Shown: piece by piece, positions 45,149-58,635 of the stretch
Layout: the number at the start of each line of letters is the position of its first letter
How positions within the stretch are numbered: position 1 is the stretch's first letter
From: Bradyrhizobium sp. LHD-71
GTDB taxonomy: Bacteria > Pseudomonadota > Alphaproteobacteria > Rhizobiales > Xanthobacteraceae
Assembly (NCBI RefSeq): GCF_031157255.1
Contig: NZ_JAVIFX010000002.1
Location: 62,001-126,000 of the forward strand
Direction of reading: 5' to 3'
Length of the DNA: 64,000 nucleotides
Program-made: the position numbers and the translations under genes
Notes under the pieces: generated by a model
Database searches by the model: none
Told to the model about the DNA's origin: nothing
Seen by the model: only the letters and a program-made list of their open reading frames with translations

Positions 45149-45331
45149 TTACCTCTTCTTGACTGGCTTCACCACGGTGAGCTTGCGCATCAGCTTGCGC
45201 ACATTCACCGGACCCAGCTCGCGGGCGACGTGGATGTCGCTGACCGTCATGGTCCGCAACAGCGATCCGTCCTCGCGACGGACGAGCAGTTCGCCCGGCA
45301 GCAACAACTCGAACAACGTAGCCGTCGTCAT
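45149..45331 (-). CDS. Unrecognised 60-residue small protein between rplF and rplR
   Basis: An unexpected gene in the spc operon. Its ATG at 45331 overlaps the rplF stop (ATGA), with GGAAGG nine bases before. Its TAA is six bases before the rplR start, whose ribosome site is in its last codons. Third positions are G/C-rich. Residues 1-30 are hydrophobic and acidic ([19 protein letters not shown]). The C-terminal 20 are basic ([16 protein letters not shown]), as in ribosome-associated proteins. No family is recognised. Other bacteria have no gene here, to my knowledge. It may be a lineage-specific ribosome or assembly factor, or spacer that happens to be open. Confidence 0.65.
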   Translation of the reverse strand: MTTATLFELLLPGELLVRREDGSLLRTMTVSDIHVARELGPVNVRKLMRKLTVVKPVKKR

Positions 45332-45861
45332 TTCTTCTTGCCTTCCTTGCGGAAGATGAACTCGTCGGCGTACTTCACACCCTTGCCCTTGTAGGGCTCC
45401 GGCGGACGGTAGTCGCGGATCTCGGCTGCGACCTGGCCGACCCGCTGGATGTCGGTGCCGACGACGAGGATCTCGGTCGGCTTCGGCGTCGTGATGGCGA
45501 TCCCTTCCGGGATCGGATAGTTCACATCGTGGCTGTAGCCGAGCGAGAGCTGCAGGTTCTTGCCCTGCACTGCCGCGCGATAGCCGACGCCGGTGATCTC
45601 GAGCTTCTTCTCGAAACCCTTGGTCACACCCTCGACCAGGTTGGCGATCGACGCGCGCGAGGTGCCGTACAGCGAGCGTGAGCGCTTGGTCTCGAAGCGC
45701 GGATCGACGGTGATCTCGCCCTTGTCGAACTTCACCGCGACGTCATCGTGAACCACGAATTGAAGCTGGCCCTTCGGCCCCTTCACCTTCACGGTCTGCC
45801 CTTCGACGTTGGCAGTAACGCCGGTCGGGATGGTAATCGGTCTTTTGCCTACACGGGACAT
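45328..45861 (-). CDS. rplF: 50S ribosomal protein L6
   Basis: A 177-residue protein near the sarcin-ricin loop. [33 protein letters not shown] and the end [28 protein letters not shown] are diagnostic. Its TGA overlaps the ATG of the small gene. Confidence 0.98.
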   Translation of the reverse strand: MSRVGKRPITIPTGVTANVEGQTVKVKGPKGQLQFVVHDDVAVKFDKGEITVDPRFETKRSRSLYGTSRASIANLVEGVTKGFEKKLEITGVGYRAAVQGKNLQLSLGYSHDVNYPIPEGIAITTPKPTEILVVGTDIQRVGQVAAEIRDYRPPEPYKGKGVKYADEFIFRKEGKKK

Positions 45862-45872
45862 GGCGCGTTCCT

Positions 45873-46271
45873 TTAGAACACCGTGAAGAGAACTTCGCCG
45901 CCCACATTCGCTTCGCGAGCGTCGTGGTCAGCCATGATTCCCTTCGGCGTCGACAGCACCGAGATGCCGAGGCCGTTGTTTACGCGCGGCAGGTTCTTTG
46001 CCGACACGTAGACCCGCCGGCCCGGCTTCGAAACCCGGTCGATCTCGCGGATTACCGGCTCGCCGTCGGAATACTTCAGTTCGATCTCGATCTCGCTGCG
46101 TCCGCCGGCATGCTCTACGGTGGCGTAACCGCGGATGTAGCCTTCCGACTTCAGCACTTCGAGGACGTTGGCGCGCATGCGCGAGCCGGGCGTCGAGATC
46201 TTGGACTTGTTACGCATCTGCGCATTGCGGATGCGGGTGATCAGATCGCTGATGGGATCGTGTGTGCTCAT
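45873..46271 (-). CDS. rpsH: 30S ribosomal protein S8
   Basis: A 132-residue 16S-binding protein that in other bacteria also represses the spc operon. [46 protein letters not shown] and the end [31 protein letters not shown] are diagnostic. Confidence 0.98.
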   Translation of the reverse strand: MSTHDPISDLITRIRNAQMRNKSKISTPGSRMRANVLEVLKSEGYIRGYATVEHAGGRSEIEIELKYSDGEPVIREIDRVSKPGRRVYVSAKNLPRVNNGLGISVLSTPKGIMADHDAREANVGGEVLFTVF

Positions 46272-46284
46272 GCTCGATCCTCCC

Positions 46285-46590
46285 TCACCAGCTCGACTTC
46301 ACGAGGCCCGGAACAAGCCCCTTCGAGCCCAGTTCGCGCATCGCGATACGGCTGAGCTTGGTCTTACGATAGACCGAGCGCGGACGTCCCGTCAGCTCGC
46401 AACGGTTGCGGATACGGGTCGGCGACGAATTGCGCGGCAAGGCCGCGAGCTTGAGCGTCGCCGCGAACCGCTCTTCCATCGGCTTCTTCTTGTCGGCGAT
46501 GATCGCCTTCAGCCTGGCGCGTTTGGCCTGGGCCAGCTTGGCCATCTTCTGCCGCCGGTTGTTCTTCTCGATCGAACTCTTCTTCGCCAT
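46285..46590 (-). CDS. rpsN: 30S ribosomal protein S14
   Basis: A 101-residue long-form S14. [30 protein letters not shown] and [41 protein letters not shown] are diagnostic. It has no zinc-ribbon Cys pair, so it is the Zn-independent form. Confidence 0.98.
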   Translation of the reverse strand: MAKKSSIEKNNRRQKMAKLAQAKRARLKAIIADKKKPMEERFAATLKLAALPRNSSPTRIRNRCELTGRPRSVYRKTKLSRIAMRELGSKGLVPGLVKSSW

Positions 46591-46633
46591 GCGTCTCTCC
46601 AGAGGTTCCGCGTTTGAAAGCGTCAGTCAGCTT

Positions 46634-47191
46634 TCACTGCCGGAACGGGAAATTGAATGCGGTCAGCAGCGCCCGCGCCTGCTCGTCGTCAGACGCCGTC
46701 GTGCAGACCGTGATGTCCATGCCCCAGGTCTCGCCCGACTTCTCGAAGTCGATCTCCGGGAACACGATGTGCTCTTTCAGGCCGAGCGAATAGTTGCCGC
46801 GACCGTCGAAGCTCTTCGGATTGAGGCCGCGGAAATCGCGGACGCGCGGCAGCGCGATGTTCACCAGACGGTCGATGAACTCGTACATACGCGCCTTGCG
46901 CAGCGTGACCTTGCAGCCGATCGCCTGTCCCTCGCGCAGCTTGAAGGTGGCGATCGCCTTGCGCGAATGGGTCACGATCGCTTTCTGGCCGGCGATCAGC
47001 GCAAGATCGGCGGAGGCGAGCTCGACCTTCTTGCGGTCATTGACGGCTTCGCCGACGCCCATGTTGAGCACGACCTTTTCCAGGGTCGGCACCTGCATGG
47101 GGTTCTCGTAACCGAACTGCTCGGTGAGCTTGGTCCGGATTTCCTTGTCGAACTGCGTGCGCAGCCGCGGAATATATGCGGTCTCAGCCAT
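46634..47191 (-). CDS. rplE: 50S ribosomal protein L5
   Basis: A 185-residue 5S-rRNA-binding protein. ATG at 47191 ([22 protein letters not shown]) lies eight bases inside the end of rpl[13 protein letters not shown] and [34 protein letters not shown] are diagnostic. Confidence 0.98.
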   Translation of the reverse strand: MAETAYIPRLRTQFDKEIRTKLTEQFGYENPMQVPTLEKVVLNMGVGEAVNDRKKVELASADLALIAGQKAIVTHSRKAIATFKLREGQAIGCKVTLRKARMYEFIDRLVNIALPRVRDFRGLNPKSFDGRGNYSLGLKEHIVFPEIDFEKSGETWGMDITVCTTASDDEQARALLTAFNFPFRQ

Positions 47192-47498
47192 CGATCTCGG
47201 CTCCTGAGCGCTTGGCGACGCGCACCTTGGTGCCGTCCGCCTGAATCTTGAAGCCGACGCGGGTCGGCTTGCCGTCCTTGCCAACGTAAGCGAGGTTCGA
47301 CAGGTGGATCGGCGCCTCTTTCGAGATGATGCCGCCCTCCTGCTGGGCCGTCTGCTTCTGGTGGCGCTTGACCATGTTGATGCCGCGAACGAGCGCGCGG
47401 TTCTCCGTGGGGCGCACTTCAAACACTTCACCCGTGCGGCCCTTCTCACGGCCGCTCAGCACCATCACCCTGTCGCCCTTCCGGATCTTGGCAGCCAT
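47184..47498 (-). CDS. rplX: 50S ribosomal protein L24
   Basis: A 104-residue assembly-initiating protein. ATG at 47498 has GGAGG seven bases before it and overlaps the rplN stop (TGATG). [30 protein letters not shown] is the KOW-domain opening. Confidence 0.97.
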   Translation of the reverse strand: MAAKIRKGDRVMVLSGREKGRTGEVFEVRPTENRALVRGINMVKRHQKQTAQQEGGIISKEAPIHLSNLAYVGKDGKPTRVGFKIQADGTKVRVAKRSGAEIDG

Positions 47499-47866
47499 CA
47501 CAGCACCTCCGGCGCAAGCGAAATGATCTTCATGTGGTTCTTGGCGCGCAACTCGCGCGGCACCGGCCCGAAGATGCGGGTGCCGACCGGCTCCGCCTGA
47601 TTGTTGATCAGCACGGCCGCATTGCGGTCGAAGCGGATGACGGAGCCGTCGGCGCGGCGAATGTCCTTCGCCACACGAACGATGACGGCTTTCATCACGT
47701 CGCCCTTCTTCACGCGCCCGCGCGGAATCGCTTCCTTGACCGACACGACAATCACATCACCGACGCTGGCGTATTTACGCTTCGAGCCGCCCAGCACCTT
47801 GATGCACATGACACGGCGCGCGCCGGAATTATCGGCCACGTCGAGGTTGGTCTGCATCTGAATCAT
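47498..47866 (-). CDS. rplN: 50S ribosomal protein L14
   Basis: A 122-residue subunit-interface protein. [46 protein letters not shown] and the end [19 protein letters not shown] are diagnostic. Confidence 0.98.
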   Translation of the reverse strand: MIQMQTNLDVADNSGARRVMCIKVLGGSKRKYASVGDVIVVSVKEAIPRGRVKKGDVMKAVIVRVAKDIRRADGSVIRFDRNAAVLINNQAEPVGTRIFGPVPRELRAKNHMKIISLAPEVL

Positions 47867-47914
47867 TGATGCACCTCGTCCTCTTTCATCTAAGCCTTGA
47901 AGCGCAAAATGCGC

Positions 47915-48163
47915 TCAGGCGGTTGTCTTCTTCTCGCCCTGGGTCACGACCCAGCGCTTGAGCTTCGAAATCGGCTTGCTTTCCTGGATCCACACCACGT
48001 CGCCCGGCGCGTACTCGTTGTTCTCGTCGTGCGCGTGAAAGTTCTTCGAACGGCGGATCGTCTTCTTGTAGATCGGGTGCGTGAATCGGCGATCGACGCG
48101 CACCACGACCGTCTTGTTCTGCTTGTCGCTGACCACGACGCCTTGAAGAGTTCGCTTCGGCAT
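47915..48163 (-). CDS. rpsQ: 30S ribosomal protein S17
   Basis: An 82-residue 16S-binding protein. [48 protein letters not shown] and the end [12 protein letters not shown] are diagnostic. Confidence 0.98.
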   Translation of the reverse strand: MPKRTLQGVVVSDKQNKTVVVRVDRRFTHPIYKKTIRRSKNFHAHDENNEYAPGDVVWIQESKPISKLKRWVVTQGEKKTTA

Positions 48164-48172
48164 CTGAACCCC

Positions 48173-48388
48173 TTAAGCCTTCTTGCTGTCGGCCTGGCGC
48201 TTCTGCCGGGCGATTGTCTTGATTCGTGCGATGTCACGACGCGCCTCGCGCATGCGCGAAGTATTCTCGAGCTGACCCGTTGCGCGCTGGAAGCGGAGGT
48301 TGAAACGCTCCTTCTTCAGCTTCAGGATCTCGTCATCCATCTGGTCGGCGGTCATCCGCCGGATATCCTCGACCTTCAATTCGGCCAT
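48173..48388 (-). CDS. rpmC: 50S ribosomal protein L29
   Basis: A 71-residue coiled two-helix protein at the tunnel exit. ATG at 48388 ([21 protein letters not shown]) follows a GGAG site; the frame's earlier GTG is rejected. [35 protein letters not shown] is diagnostic. Confidence 0.97.
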   Translation of the reverse strand: MAELKVEDIRRMTADQMDDEILKLKKERFNLRFQRATGQLENTSRMREARRDIARIKTIARQKRQADSKKA

Positions 48389-48393
48389 CTCAC

Positions 48394-48807
48394 TCACTCC
48401 GCGATACGCGCGACGAAGCGCGTCTTGATCGGAAGCTTGGCGGCGGCCAGATCCAGCGCCTCACGCGCGGTCTGGTTCGTCACGCCGTCGATCTCGAACA
48501 GGATGCGGCCCGGCTTGACACGCGCGACCCACAATTCCGGGGTGCCCTTGCCCGAGCCCATCCGCACTTCGGCGGGCTTCTTCGATACCGGCACGTCCGG
48601 GAACACGCGGATCCAGACGCGTCCGGCGCGCTTCATGTGGCGCGTCAGTGCGCGGCGGGCTGCCTCGATCTGGCGCGCTGTGACACGATCCGGCTCCATC
48701 GCCTTCAACCCGAACTGACCGAACGACAGCGTCGCGCCCGAAGAGGCGACGCCGTGAATCCGGCCCTTGTGGGCCTTGCGGAATTTGGTGCGCTTGGGTT
48801 GCAGCAT
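48394..48807 (-). CDS. rplP: 50S ribosomal protein L16
   Basis: A 137-residue A-site-region protein. [67 protein letters not shown] and [32 protein letters not shown] are diagnostic. Confidence 0.98.
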   Translation of the reverse strand: MLQPKRTKFRKAHKGRIHGVASSGATLSFGQFGLKAMEPDRVTARQIEAARRALTRHMKRAGRVWIRVFPDVPVSKKPAEVRMGSGKGTPELWVARVKPGRILFEIDGVTNQTAREALDLAAAKLPIKTRFVARIAE

Positions 48808-48828
48808 GGTTGTTAAGCCTTCAATTCC

Positions 48829-49527
48829 TTATGCCGCGTCGCGACGCGGACGACCGCTATCGCCTTCGGCCATGCGCTTGTCCTGCGCCATCGGATCATG
48901 CTCGAGAATCTCGCCCTTGAAGATCCACACCTTGACGCCGCAGGTGCCGAAGGTCGTAAACGCCGTCGCAACGCCGTAGTCGACGTCGGCGCGAAGCGTA
49001 TGCAGCGGCACGCGGCCTTCGCGATACCACTCCATGCGAGCGATTTCGGCGCCGCCGAGACGGCCCGAGCAGTTGATCCGGATGCCTTCGGCGCCGAGAC
49101 GCATCGCCGACTGCACCGCCCGCTTCATCGCCCGGCGGAACGCCACGCGGCGCTCGAGCTGCTGGGCGATCGATTCGGCGACCAGCGTCGCGTCGAGTTC
49201 CGGCTTGCGGATCTCGACGATGTTGATGACCACATCGGACGCAGTGATGTCGGCCACCCGCTTGCGCAGCTTGTCGATGTCGGCGCCCTTCTTGCCGATC
49301 ACGACACCGGGACGCGCCGAGTGGATCGTCACGCGACACTTCTTGTGCGGCCGCTCGATCACGATGCGGGCGACAGCAGCCTGCTTCAGCTCCTTCATCA
49401 GGATCTTGCGGATTTCCACGTCCTCATGCAGCAGCTTGCCGTACTCGCTCTTGCCGGCGAACCAGCGCGAATCCCAGGTCCGGTTGATGCCGAGACGCAG
49501 CCCGATCGGATTGATCTTCTGACCCAT
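48829..49527 (-). CDS. rpsC: 30S ribosomal protein S3
   Basis: A 232-residue mRNA-entry protein. [43 protein letters not shown] is the opening, with the KH domain at [29 protein letters not shown] and the C-terminal domain at [39 protein letters not shown]. Confidence 0.98.
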   Translation of the reverse strand: MGQKINPIGLRLGINRTWDSRWFAGKSEYGKLLHEDVEIRKILMKELKQAAVARIVIERPHKKCRVTIHSARPGVVIGKKGADIDKLRKRVADITASDVVINIVEIRKPELDATLVAESIAQQLERRVAFRRAMKRAVQSAMRLGAEGIRINCSGRLGGAEIARMEWYREGRVPLHTLRADVDYGVATAFTTFGTCGVKVWIFKGEILEHDPMAQDKRMAEGDSGRPRRDAA

Positions 49528-49545
49528 CGTTCTCTCCCGCGCCCG

Positions 49546-49926
49546 TTATGCGCTCGCCTCGACCTGACGAACGACGATCGTCAGGTTCGAGAATGGCTTC
49601 AAGATTCCGCCCGCACGGCCACGGCCACGGGCATGAAAACGCTTCATGACGATCGCCTTGCCGACGAAGGCCTCGGCGACGACCAGATCGTCGACATCGA
49701 GGTCATGGTTGTTCTCGGCATTGGCGATCGCCGACTCCAGGCACTTCTTCACGTCGACCGCGACCCGCTTGCGCGAGAACTGCAGGTCGGCGAGCGCAGA
49801 CGACACCTTCTTGCCGCGGATCAGCCCGGCGACGAGATTCAGCTTCTGCGGGCTGATGCGCAGCATCTTGGCAATGGCCTTCGCCTCGTTGTCGGCAAGG
49901 GCTCTCGCTCGTTTCTCTTTGCTCAT
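49546..49926 (-). CDS. rplV: 50S ribosomal protein L22
   Basis: A 126-residue tunnel-lining protein. ATG at 49926 ([39 protein letters not shown]) matches rhizobial L22. [38 protein letters not shown] is diagnostic. The longer frame upstream is a shadow. Confidence 0.97.
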   Translation of the reverse strand: MSKEKRARALADNEAKAIAKMLRISPQKLNLVAGLIRGKKVSSALADLQFSRKRVAVDVKKCLESAIANAENNHDLDVDDLVVAEAFVGKAIVMKRFHARGRGRAGGILKPFSNLTIVVRQVEASA

Positions 49927-49983
49927 AGCCTCAATCCTCAAGCCTGCTTGTTTCTTCAGGCTCACAAAACTCAATAGCCGGCG

Positions 49984-50262
49984 TCACGCCTTCTTGGCCT
50001 TCTTGTCGCCGGAGTGACCGTGGAAGGTCCTGGTCGGCGAGAACTCGCCGAACTTGTGACCGACCATTTCCTCGTTCACCGAAACCGGCACATGCTTCTG
50101 GCCGTTGTAGACGCCGAAGGTCAGACCGACGAACTGCGGTAAGATCGTCGAGCGCCGACTCCAGATCTTGATCACGTCATGCCGGCCCGACGCGCGCGCG
50201 GCGTCCGCCTTCTTCAAAATCGAGGCCTCGACAAACGGGCCCTTCCATACCGAGCGAACCAT
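49984..50262 (-). CDS. rpsS: 30S ribosomal protein S19
   Basis: A 92-residue head protein. ATG at 50262 ([42 protein letters not shown]) and [37 protein letters not shown] are diagnostic. Confidence 0.98.
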   Translation of the reverse strand: MVRSVWKGPFVEASILKKADAARASGRHDVIKIWSRRSTILPQFVGLTFGVYNGQKHVPVSVNEEMVGHKFGEFSPTRTFHGHSGDKKAKKA

Positions 50263-50276
50263 GGCGTCGCTATCCC

Positions 50277-51113
50277 TTACTTCTTCTTCCGCTTGTGGCG
50301 GCTGAGCAGAATGAATTTCGTGGTCGACTTGTTGACGCGAGTCTTCTTGCCCTTGGTCGGCTTGCCCCACGGGGTCACCGGATGGCGTCCGCCTGAGGTG
50401 CGTCCCTCGCCGCCGCCGTGCGGGTGGTCGATCGGGTTCATCGCGACGCCGCGGTTATGCGGCTTCTTGCCGAGCCAGCGATTGCGGCCGGCCTTGCCGA
50501 TCGAGATGTTCATGTGATCGGGGTTCGACACCGCGCCGATAGTGCCGGTGCAGCGGCCGTGTACCAGACGCTGCTCGCCGGAGTTCAGGCGGAGGATGAC
50601 GTACTCCTGATCACGACCGACGATCTGCGCGTAGGTACCGGCCGATCGCGCAAGCTGACCGCCCTTACCGATCTTCAGTTCGACGTTGTGGACAATGGTG
50701 CCGACCGGCATGTTGCCGAGCGGCATCGCATTGCCCGGCTTCACGTCGGCGTGGCTGCCGGCAATCACGGTGTCGCCGACGGCCAGGCGCTGCGGCGCAA
50801 GGATATAGGCGAGCTCGCCGTCCTTGTACTTGATCAGCGCGATGAACGACGTGCGGTTCGGATCGTATTCGATCCGCTCGACGGTCGCCGGCACGTCGCG
50901 TTTTGCGCGCTTGAAGTCGATCGTGCGGTACGACTGCTTATGGCCGCCGCCGCGGAACCGCACAGTGATGCGACCGGTGGCGTTGCGGCCACCGCTCTGG
51001 TTCAAGCCCTCGGTCAGAGCCTTGACAGGCTTGCCCTTGTAAAGGGCCGATCGATCCACGAGCACGAGCTGGCGCGTGCCAGGCGTCTTCGGGTTGTAAG
51101 TTCTCAGTGCCAT
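50277..51113 (-). CDS. rplB: 50S ribosomal protein L2
   Basis: A 278-residue protein needed for peptidyl transfer. [36 protein letters not shown] opens it. [28 protein letters not shown] and the C-terminal [38 protein letters not shown], with the catalytic-site His, are diagnostic. Confidence 0.98.
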   Translation of the reverse strand: MALRTYNPKTPGTRQLVLVDRSALYKGKPVKALTEGLNQSGGRNATGRITVRFRGGGHKQSYRTIDFKRAKRDVPATVERIEYDPNRTSFIALIKYKDGELAYILAPQRLAVGDTVIAGSHADVKPGNAMPLGNMPVGTIVHNVELKIGKGGQLARSAGTYAQIVGRDQEYVILRLNSGEQRLVHGRCTGTIGAVSNPDHMNISIGKAGRNRWLGKKPHNRGVAMNPIDHPHGGGEGRTSGGRHPVTPWGKPTKGKKTRVNKSTTKFILLSRHKRKKK

Positions 51114-51128
51114 CTGACTAATCCGCCC

Positions 51129-51425
51129 TTACAGCCCGGTCGTCACGTCGATCCGGTGACCTTCTTCGAGGGTCACGATCGCACGCTTCGAATCTTGCTG
51201 CATGCCGAAGCGGCCACGGAAGACCTTCATCTTGCCGGGACGGTTCAGCGTGTTCACGCTCTTCACCTTCACGTCGAAGAGCTTCTCGACCGCTTCCTTG
51301 ATCTGCGGCTTGGTCGCGGTGCGCGCGACCTTGAACACAACCTTGTTGTGCTCGGAGGCAACCGTCGCCTTTTCGGTGATCACCGGCGCGACGATGATGT
51401 CGTAGTAACGCGGGTCGATGCTCAT
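51129..51425 (-). CDS. rplW: 50S ribosomal protein L23
   Basis: A 98-residue tunnel-exit protein and trigger-factor dock. ATG at 51425 ([34 protein letters not shown]) overlaps the rplD stop by ATGA. The longer frame starting in rplD is a shadow. Confidence 0.97.
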   Translation of the reverse strand: MSIDPRYYDIIVAPVITEKATVASEHNKVVFKVARTATKPQIKEAVEKLFDVKVKSVNTLNRPGKMKVFRGRFGMQQDSKRAIVTLEEGHRIDVTTGL

Positions 51426-52042
51426 TTGAAACGCGCCTCCAGCGCTTCGACCGCAGCCTTGGTCAGCACGAGCTTCTGACGGCGCACGATATCGTAGACG
51501 TTGATGCCCTGCACCGGCAGCACATCGACGTTCGGGATGTTGCGCGCGGCATTGGCGAAACCGGTGTCGACCTGGGCGCCATCGATGATCAACGCATTGG
51601 TCAGGCCGAGGCCCGAGAACTGTGCGGCAAGTGCCTTCGTCTTGGCGCCGGCGAGCTGCGCACTGTCGAGCACGATCAGGCCGCCATCCTTCGCGCGCGC
51701 CGACAAGGCGTGCTTGAGCGCAAGGGCACGGACTTTCTTCGGCAGGTCGGTCGCATGGCTGCGCACGACCGGACCGAATGCACGACCACCGCCGCGGAAC
51801 TGCGGCACGCGTGCCGAGCCGTGACGAGCGCCGCCGGTGCCCTTCTGCCGGTACATCTTCTTGCCCGTGCGCCAGATCTCCGCACGACCCTTGGTCTTGT
51901 GCGTGCCGGCCTGTCGCTTGTTGAGCTGCCACTGGATGCAGCGCTGGATGATGTCCTTGCGCGGCTCCAGACCGAAGATCGCGTCCGGCAGCTGCACCGA
52001 ACCCGACTCCTTGCCTTCAAGGGTTGTGACTTTCAGTTCCAT
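51422..52042 (-). CDS. rplD: 50S ribosomal protein L4
   Basis: A 206-residue protein with a tunnel loop. ATG at 52042 ([86 protein letters not shown]). In other bacteria L4 represses the S10 operon. It overlaps rplW by ATGA. Confidence 0.97.
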   Translation of the reverse strand: MELKVTTLEGKESGSVQLPDAIFGLEPRKDIIQRCIQWQLNKRQAGTHKTKGRAEIWRTGKKMYRQKGTGGARHGSARVPQFRGGGRAFGPVVRSHATDLPKKVRALALKHALSARAKDGGLIVLDSAQLAGAKTKALAAQFSGLGLTNALIIDGAQVDTGFANAARNIPNVDVLPVQGINVYDIVRRQKLVLTKAAVEALEARFK

Positions 52043-52043
52043 G

Positions 52044-52775
52044 TCACGCCCCCTCCTTCTCGTTCTCGGCCGGCGCTTCGGCAGCCGCCGCTTCGCCACC
52101 GGCGACGCGGAATTTGCCGGGCTTCGGCGCTTCCTTCGGCAGCGGCTTCTTCACCGCATCGCGCACCATGATCCAGCCACCCTTGGAGCCGGGCACCGCG
52201 CCCTCAACGAGCACGAGGCCGCGTTCCACGTCGGTCTGCACGACCCGAAGATTGAGCGTGGTGATGCGATCGACGCCCATATGACCGGGCATCTTCTTGT
52301 TCTTGAACGTTTTGCCGGGATCCTGGCGGCCACCGGTCGAACCGATCGAACGGTGCGATACCGAGACGCCGTGCGTCGCGCGCAAGCCGCCGAAGTTCCA
52401 GCGCTTCATGCCGCCGGCAAAACCCTTACCGATCGAAGTGCCGGTCACATCGACGAACTGGCCCGCGACGAAATGGTCGGCGGTGATCTCGGCGCCCACG
52501 GGAAGGATCGCGTCCTCGCTCACGCGAAACTCCGCCACCTCGCGCTTGGGTTCGACCTTGGCGACGGCGAACTGGCCGCGCTCCGCCTTCGGCATATACA
52601 CAGCGCGGCGCGAGCCCGAACCGAGCTGCAGCGCGACGTAGCCGTTCTTGTCCTTCGTGCGGTGGGCCAGGACCTGGCAATTGCTCAACTTCAACACAGT
52701 CACAGGGATATGCTCGCCGGCGTCCGTGAACACCCGCGTCATTCCCACCTTCTGTGCGATCACACCGGAACGCAT
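52044..52775 (-). CDS. rplC: 50S ribosomal protein L3
   Basis: A 243-residue early-assembly protein. [40 protein letters not shown] opens it. [49 protein letters not shown] is diagnostic. The C-terminal 30 residues are an Ala/Glu-rich extension ([19 protein letters not shown]) typical of rhizobia. Confidence 0.98.
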   Translation of the reverse strand: MRSGVIAQKVGMTRVFTDAGEHIPVTVLKLSNCQVLAHRTKDKNGYVALQLGSGSRRAVYMPKAERGQFAVAKVEPKREVAEFRVSEDAILPVGAEITADHFVAGQFVDVTGTSIGKGFAGGMKRWNFGGLRATHGVSVSHRSIGSTGGRQDPGKTFKNKKMPGHMGVDRITTLNLRVVQTDVERGLVLVEGAVPGSKGGWIMVRDAVKKPLPKEAPKPGKFRVAGGEAAAAEAPAENEKEGA

Positions 52776-52852
52776 CTTCGTGCTTCCTGTCCGTTCTGTC
52801 CCAAAGGACGTGATTACCTTTAATCAGTTGCGCGCGGCAGCAAGGCCGTGCG

Positions 52853-53161
52853 CTAGAGCTTGATCTCGACGTCGACGCCCGCGGCGAGGTCGAGCTTCAT
52901 GAGCGCGTCCACGGTCTGCGGCGTCGGATCGACGATGTCGAGCAGACGCTTGTGCGTGCGCATCTCGAACTGTTCGCGGCTCTTCTTGTCGACGTGCGGC
53001 GAACGGTTAACGGTGAACTTCTCGATGCGCGTCGGCAACGGGATGGGTCCACGCACCTGCGCGCCAGTCCGTTTCGCCGTGTTCACGATCTCACGGGTCG
53101 ACGTATCGAGGATACGATGGTCGAACGCCTTGAGACGGATGCGGATATTCTGGCCGTTCAT
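52853..53161 (-). CDS. rpsJ: 30S ribosomal protein S10
   Basis: A 102-residue head protein that also works in antitermination as Nus[93 protein letters not shown] is diagnostic. The gap to tuf holds the heptamer repeats. Confidence 0.98.
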
Positions 53162-53206
53162 TGCCGTTGTCTCTTTCTCAGATCGTCACCACTTGGTCGC
53201 GGACAT

Positions 53207-53274
53207 CGCGAGTGGCGAATTGCGAACAGCGAATGGAATTCACACCACCCGCTATTCACTACTCCTTGTTCGCC
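53207..53274. repeat. Inverted clusters of 7-bp repeats between tuf and rpsJ
   Basis: Four heptamers read on the minus strand at 53207-53234 (ATTCGCT, GTTCGCA, ATTCGCC, ACTCGCG) and three related ones on the plus strand at 53254-53274 (ATTCACT, ACTCCTT, GTTCGCC). The arms can form an imperfect hairpin. The same family occurs at 40427-40454. Confidence 0.65.
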
Positions 53275-53276
53275 GC

Positions 53277-54467
<1,191 letters not shown>

Positions 54468-54509
54468 GACACTCTCCGTTCAGGCTTCGACTTCTCGTCA
54501 AAGACAGCT

Positions 54510-56582
<2,073 letters not shown>

Positions 56583-56614
56583 GAGACTGTCCTTCGTGTC
56601 CGTTCGTTTCGCCG

Positions 56615-57471
<857 letters not shown>

Positions 57472-57961
57472 TGGCAGCCTTCATCCTTCATTCGCGCGAA
57501 GCCCGACTGGGCCTCGCAAATCCACATGCCCTCACGGGCCGAAACTCGCTTCGATGCGCAAAACGAAACAACGCCAACCACTCGTCACCCGAGCGGAAAG
57601 CGTTCGTCGCCACAGAGGACCTCAACAAGCCGTTGATGGCCCATCAAGATCATGCACTCGAAATCGATCTCAGGAGTTTCTCTCAAGAGACCGAAGATCG
57701 TCCTGGCATTGCCTGGCTTTGATCAACAGCGTCTGAGCGACATTGGTCGAGGTTGGTGCCCGCTCCTCGCCAAGAATGATCTGATCACGACGATGATCTG
57801 TTCACCACAATGGCGAAGGGGGTGATCCGTTCCGACGTCTTGGAAGCTCACCGCCTGTCGTAAAGTGCGCGGTTTCTAACCATCGCGAGTCGGCAAGTCA
57901 AGGTAAAACCAGCGTCAAACAAGCACTTCTGACGTACGGCGAATCTGCTCGCGGAAGTTCT
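57472..57961. other. 490-bp leader and promoter region upstream of rpsL
   Basis: No gene supported. The sigma-70 promoter at 57873-57901 implies a leader of about 395 nt, with repeated GATC words around 57773-57800 and several short dyads. Long leaders of ribosomal operons can hold regulatory RNA folds, but I cannot assign one by eye. Confidence 0.5.
57873..57901 (-). promoter_or_regulatory. Sigma-70-type promoter of the str operon
   Basis: On the minus strand TTGACT, 17 bp, then TAGAAA: five of six and four of six to the consensus at ideal spacing. It lies upstream of rpsL and downstream of DUF2239. The transcript should begin near 57866. Confidence 0.55.
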
Positions 57962-58573
57962 TCATCCGTTGCCAGTTGCGTCGCGCGCCGCCGCACCACC
58001 GGTCATCAACCAACGCGCATGGTCACGTACGTCCACGGGCCAGGCTTCCGTAAGCCGCACAAAGGTCTCCCGATCGCCGGCAAACAGCGCGCGCGAGGCC
58101 TCCTCGAAATGCGAAAAATTGCCAGCGACAGCGTGCATGAAGCGGTAAGTCACCTCCTGAGCTTTTCGTCCCAAATTATTGAATTCACTTGATTTTCTCT
58201 CCGCATCAATCAACCGGCGAAGGGCGACTGACGCCCCTCCTGGCTGTTCTGCAAGCCAATCCCAATGGCGCGGCAGGAGCGTCACTTCTCGTCCGACAAC
58301 GCCGAGCTTCGGCCGCCCTGCCCGGCGTGGCTGCCCTGTGGAAGCCACGGAAGCCGGGGGGCGCCCTGCCAGGCGGGCAGCAACGTCCTGCGGAGTTCCA
58401 CGCAGATCGACCTCGATCTGCTGTGACGTCGCGTCGTCAAAAATCAGCACCGGCGACTGATCGCCTCGATCGACCACTGCCTTCACAGCAAGCGCAACGT
58501 CGGCGAGTGAGCCGGCCGCGATTCGGGAATTACCCGCAAAGGCAGTACAGGACGCTGGATCGATATCTGGCAT
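57962..58573 (-). CDS. DUF2239 family protein
   Basis: A 203-residue protein with ATG at 58573. TAFAGNSRIAAGSLADVALAVKAV, LIFDDATSQQIEVDLRGTPQDVAARLA, RRAGRPKLGVVGREVTLLPRHWDWLAEQPGGASVALRRLIDAERK and RFMHAVAGNFSHFEEASRALFAGDRETF are the family's conserved blocks. The VTLLPRHWDWL and helical repeats suggest a soluble regulator-like fold. No function is known. It shares strand with the ABC exporter 62 bp upstream. Confidence 0.9.
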   Translation of the reverse strand: MPDIDPASCTAFAGNSRIAAGSLADVALAVKAVVDRGDQSPVLIFDDATSQQIEVDLRGTPQDVAARLAGRPPASVASTGQPRRAGRPKLGVVGREVTLLPRHWDWLAEQPGGASVALRRLIDAERKSSEFNNLGRKAQEVTYRFMHAVAGNFSHFEEASRALFAGDRETFVRLTEAWPVDVRDHARWLMTGGAAARDATGNG

Positions 58574-58635
58574 GACGACCTCCGACCCGCATTTTTAGCC
58601 GGATAAAATATAGCAGTCAATACTACCCGGGTAAT

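Noticed and set aside
48040-48060. Another copy of the TTCGAACGGC repeat in rpsQ
   Set aside because: It codes for conserved S17 residues and lacks the repeat flanks, so the match is chance.
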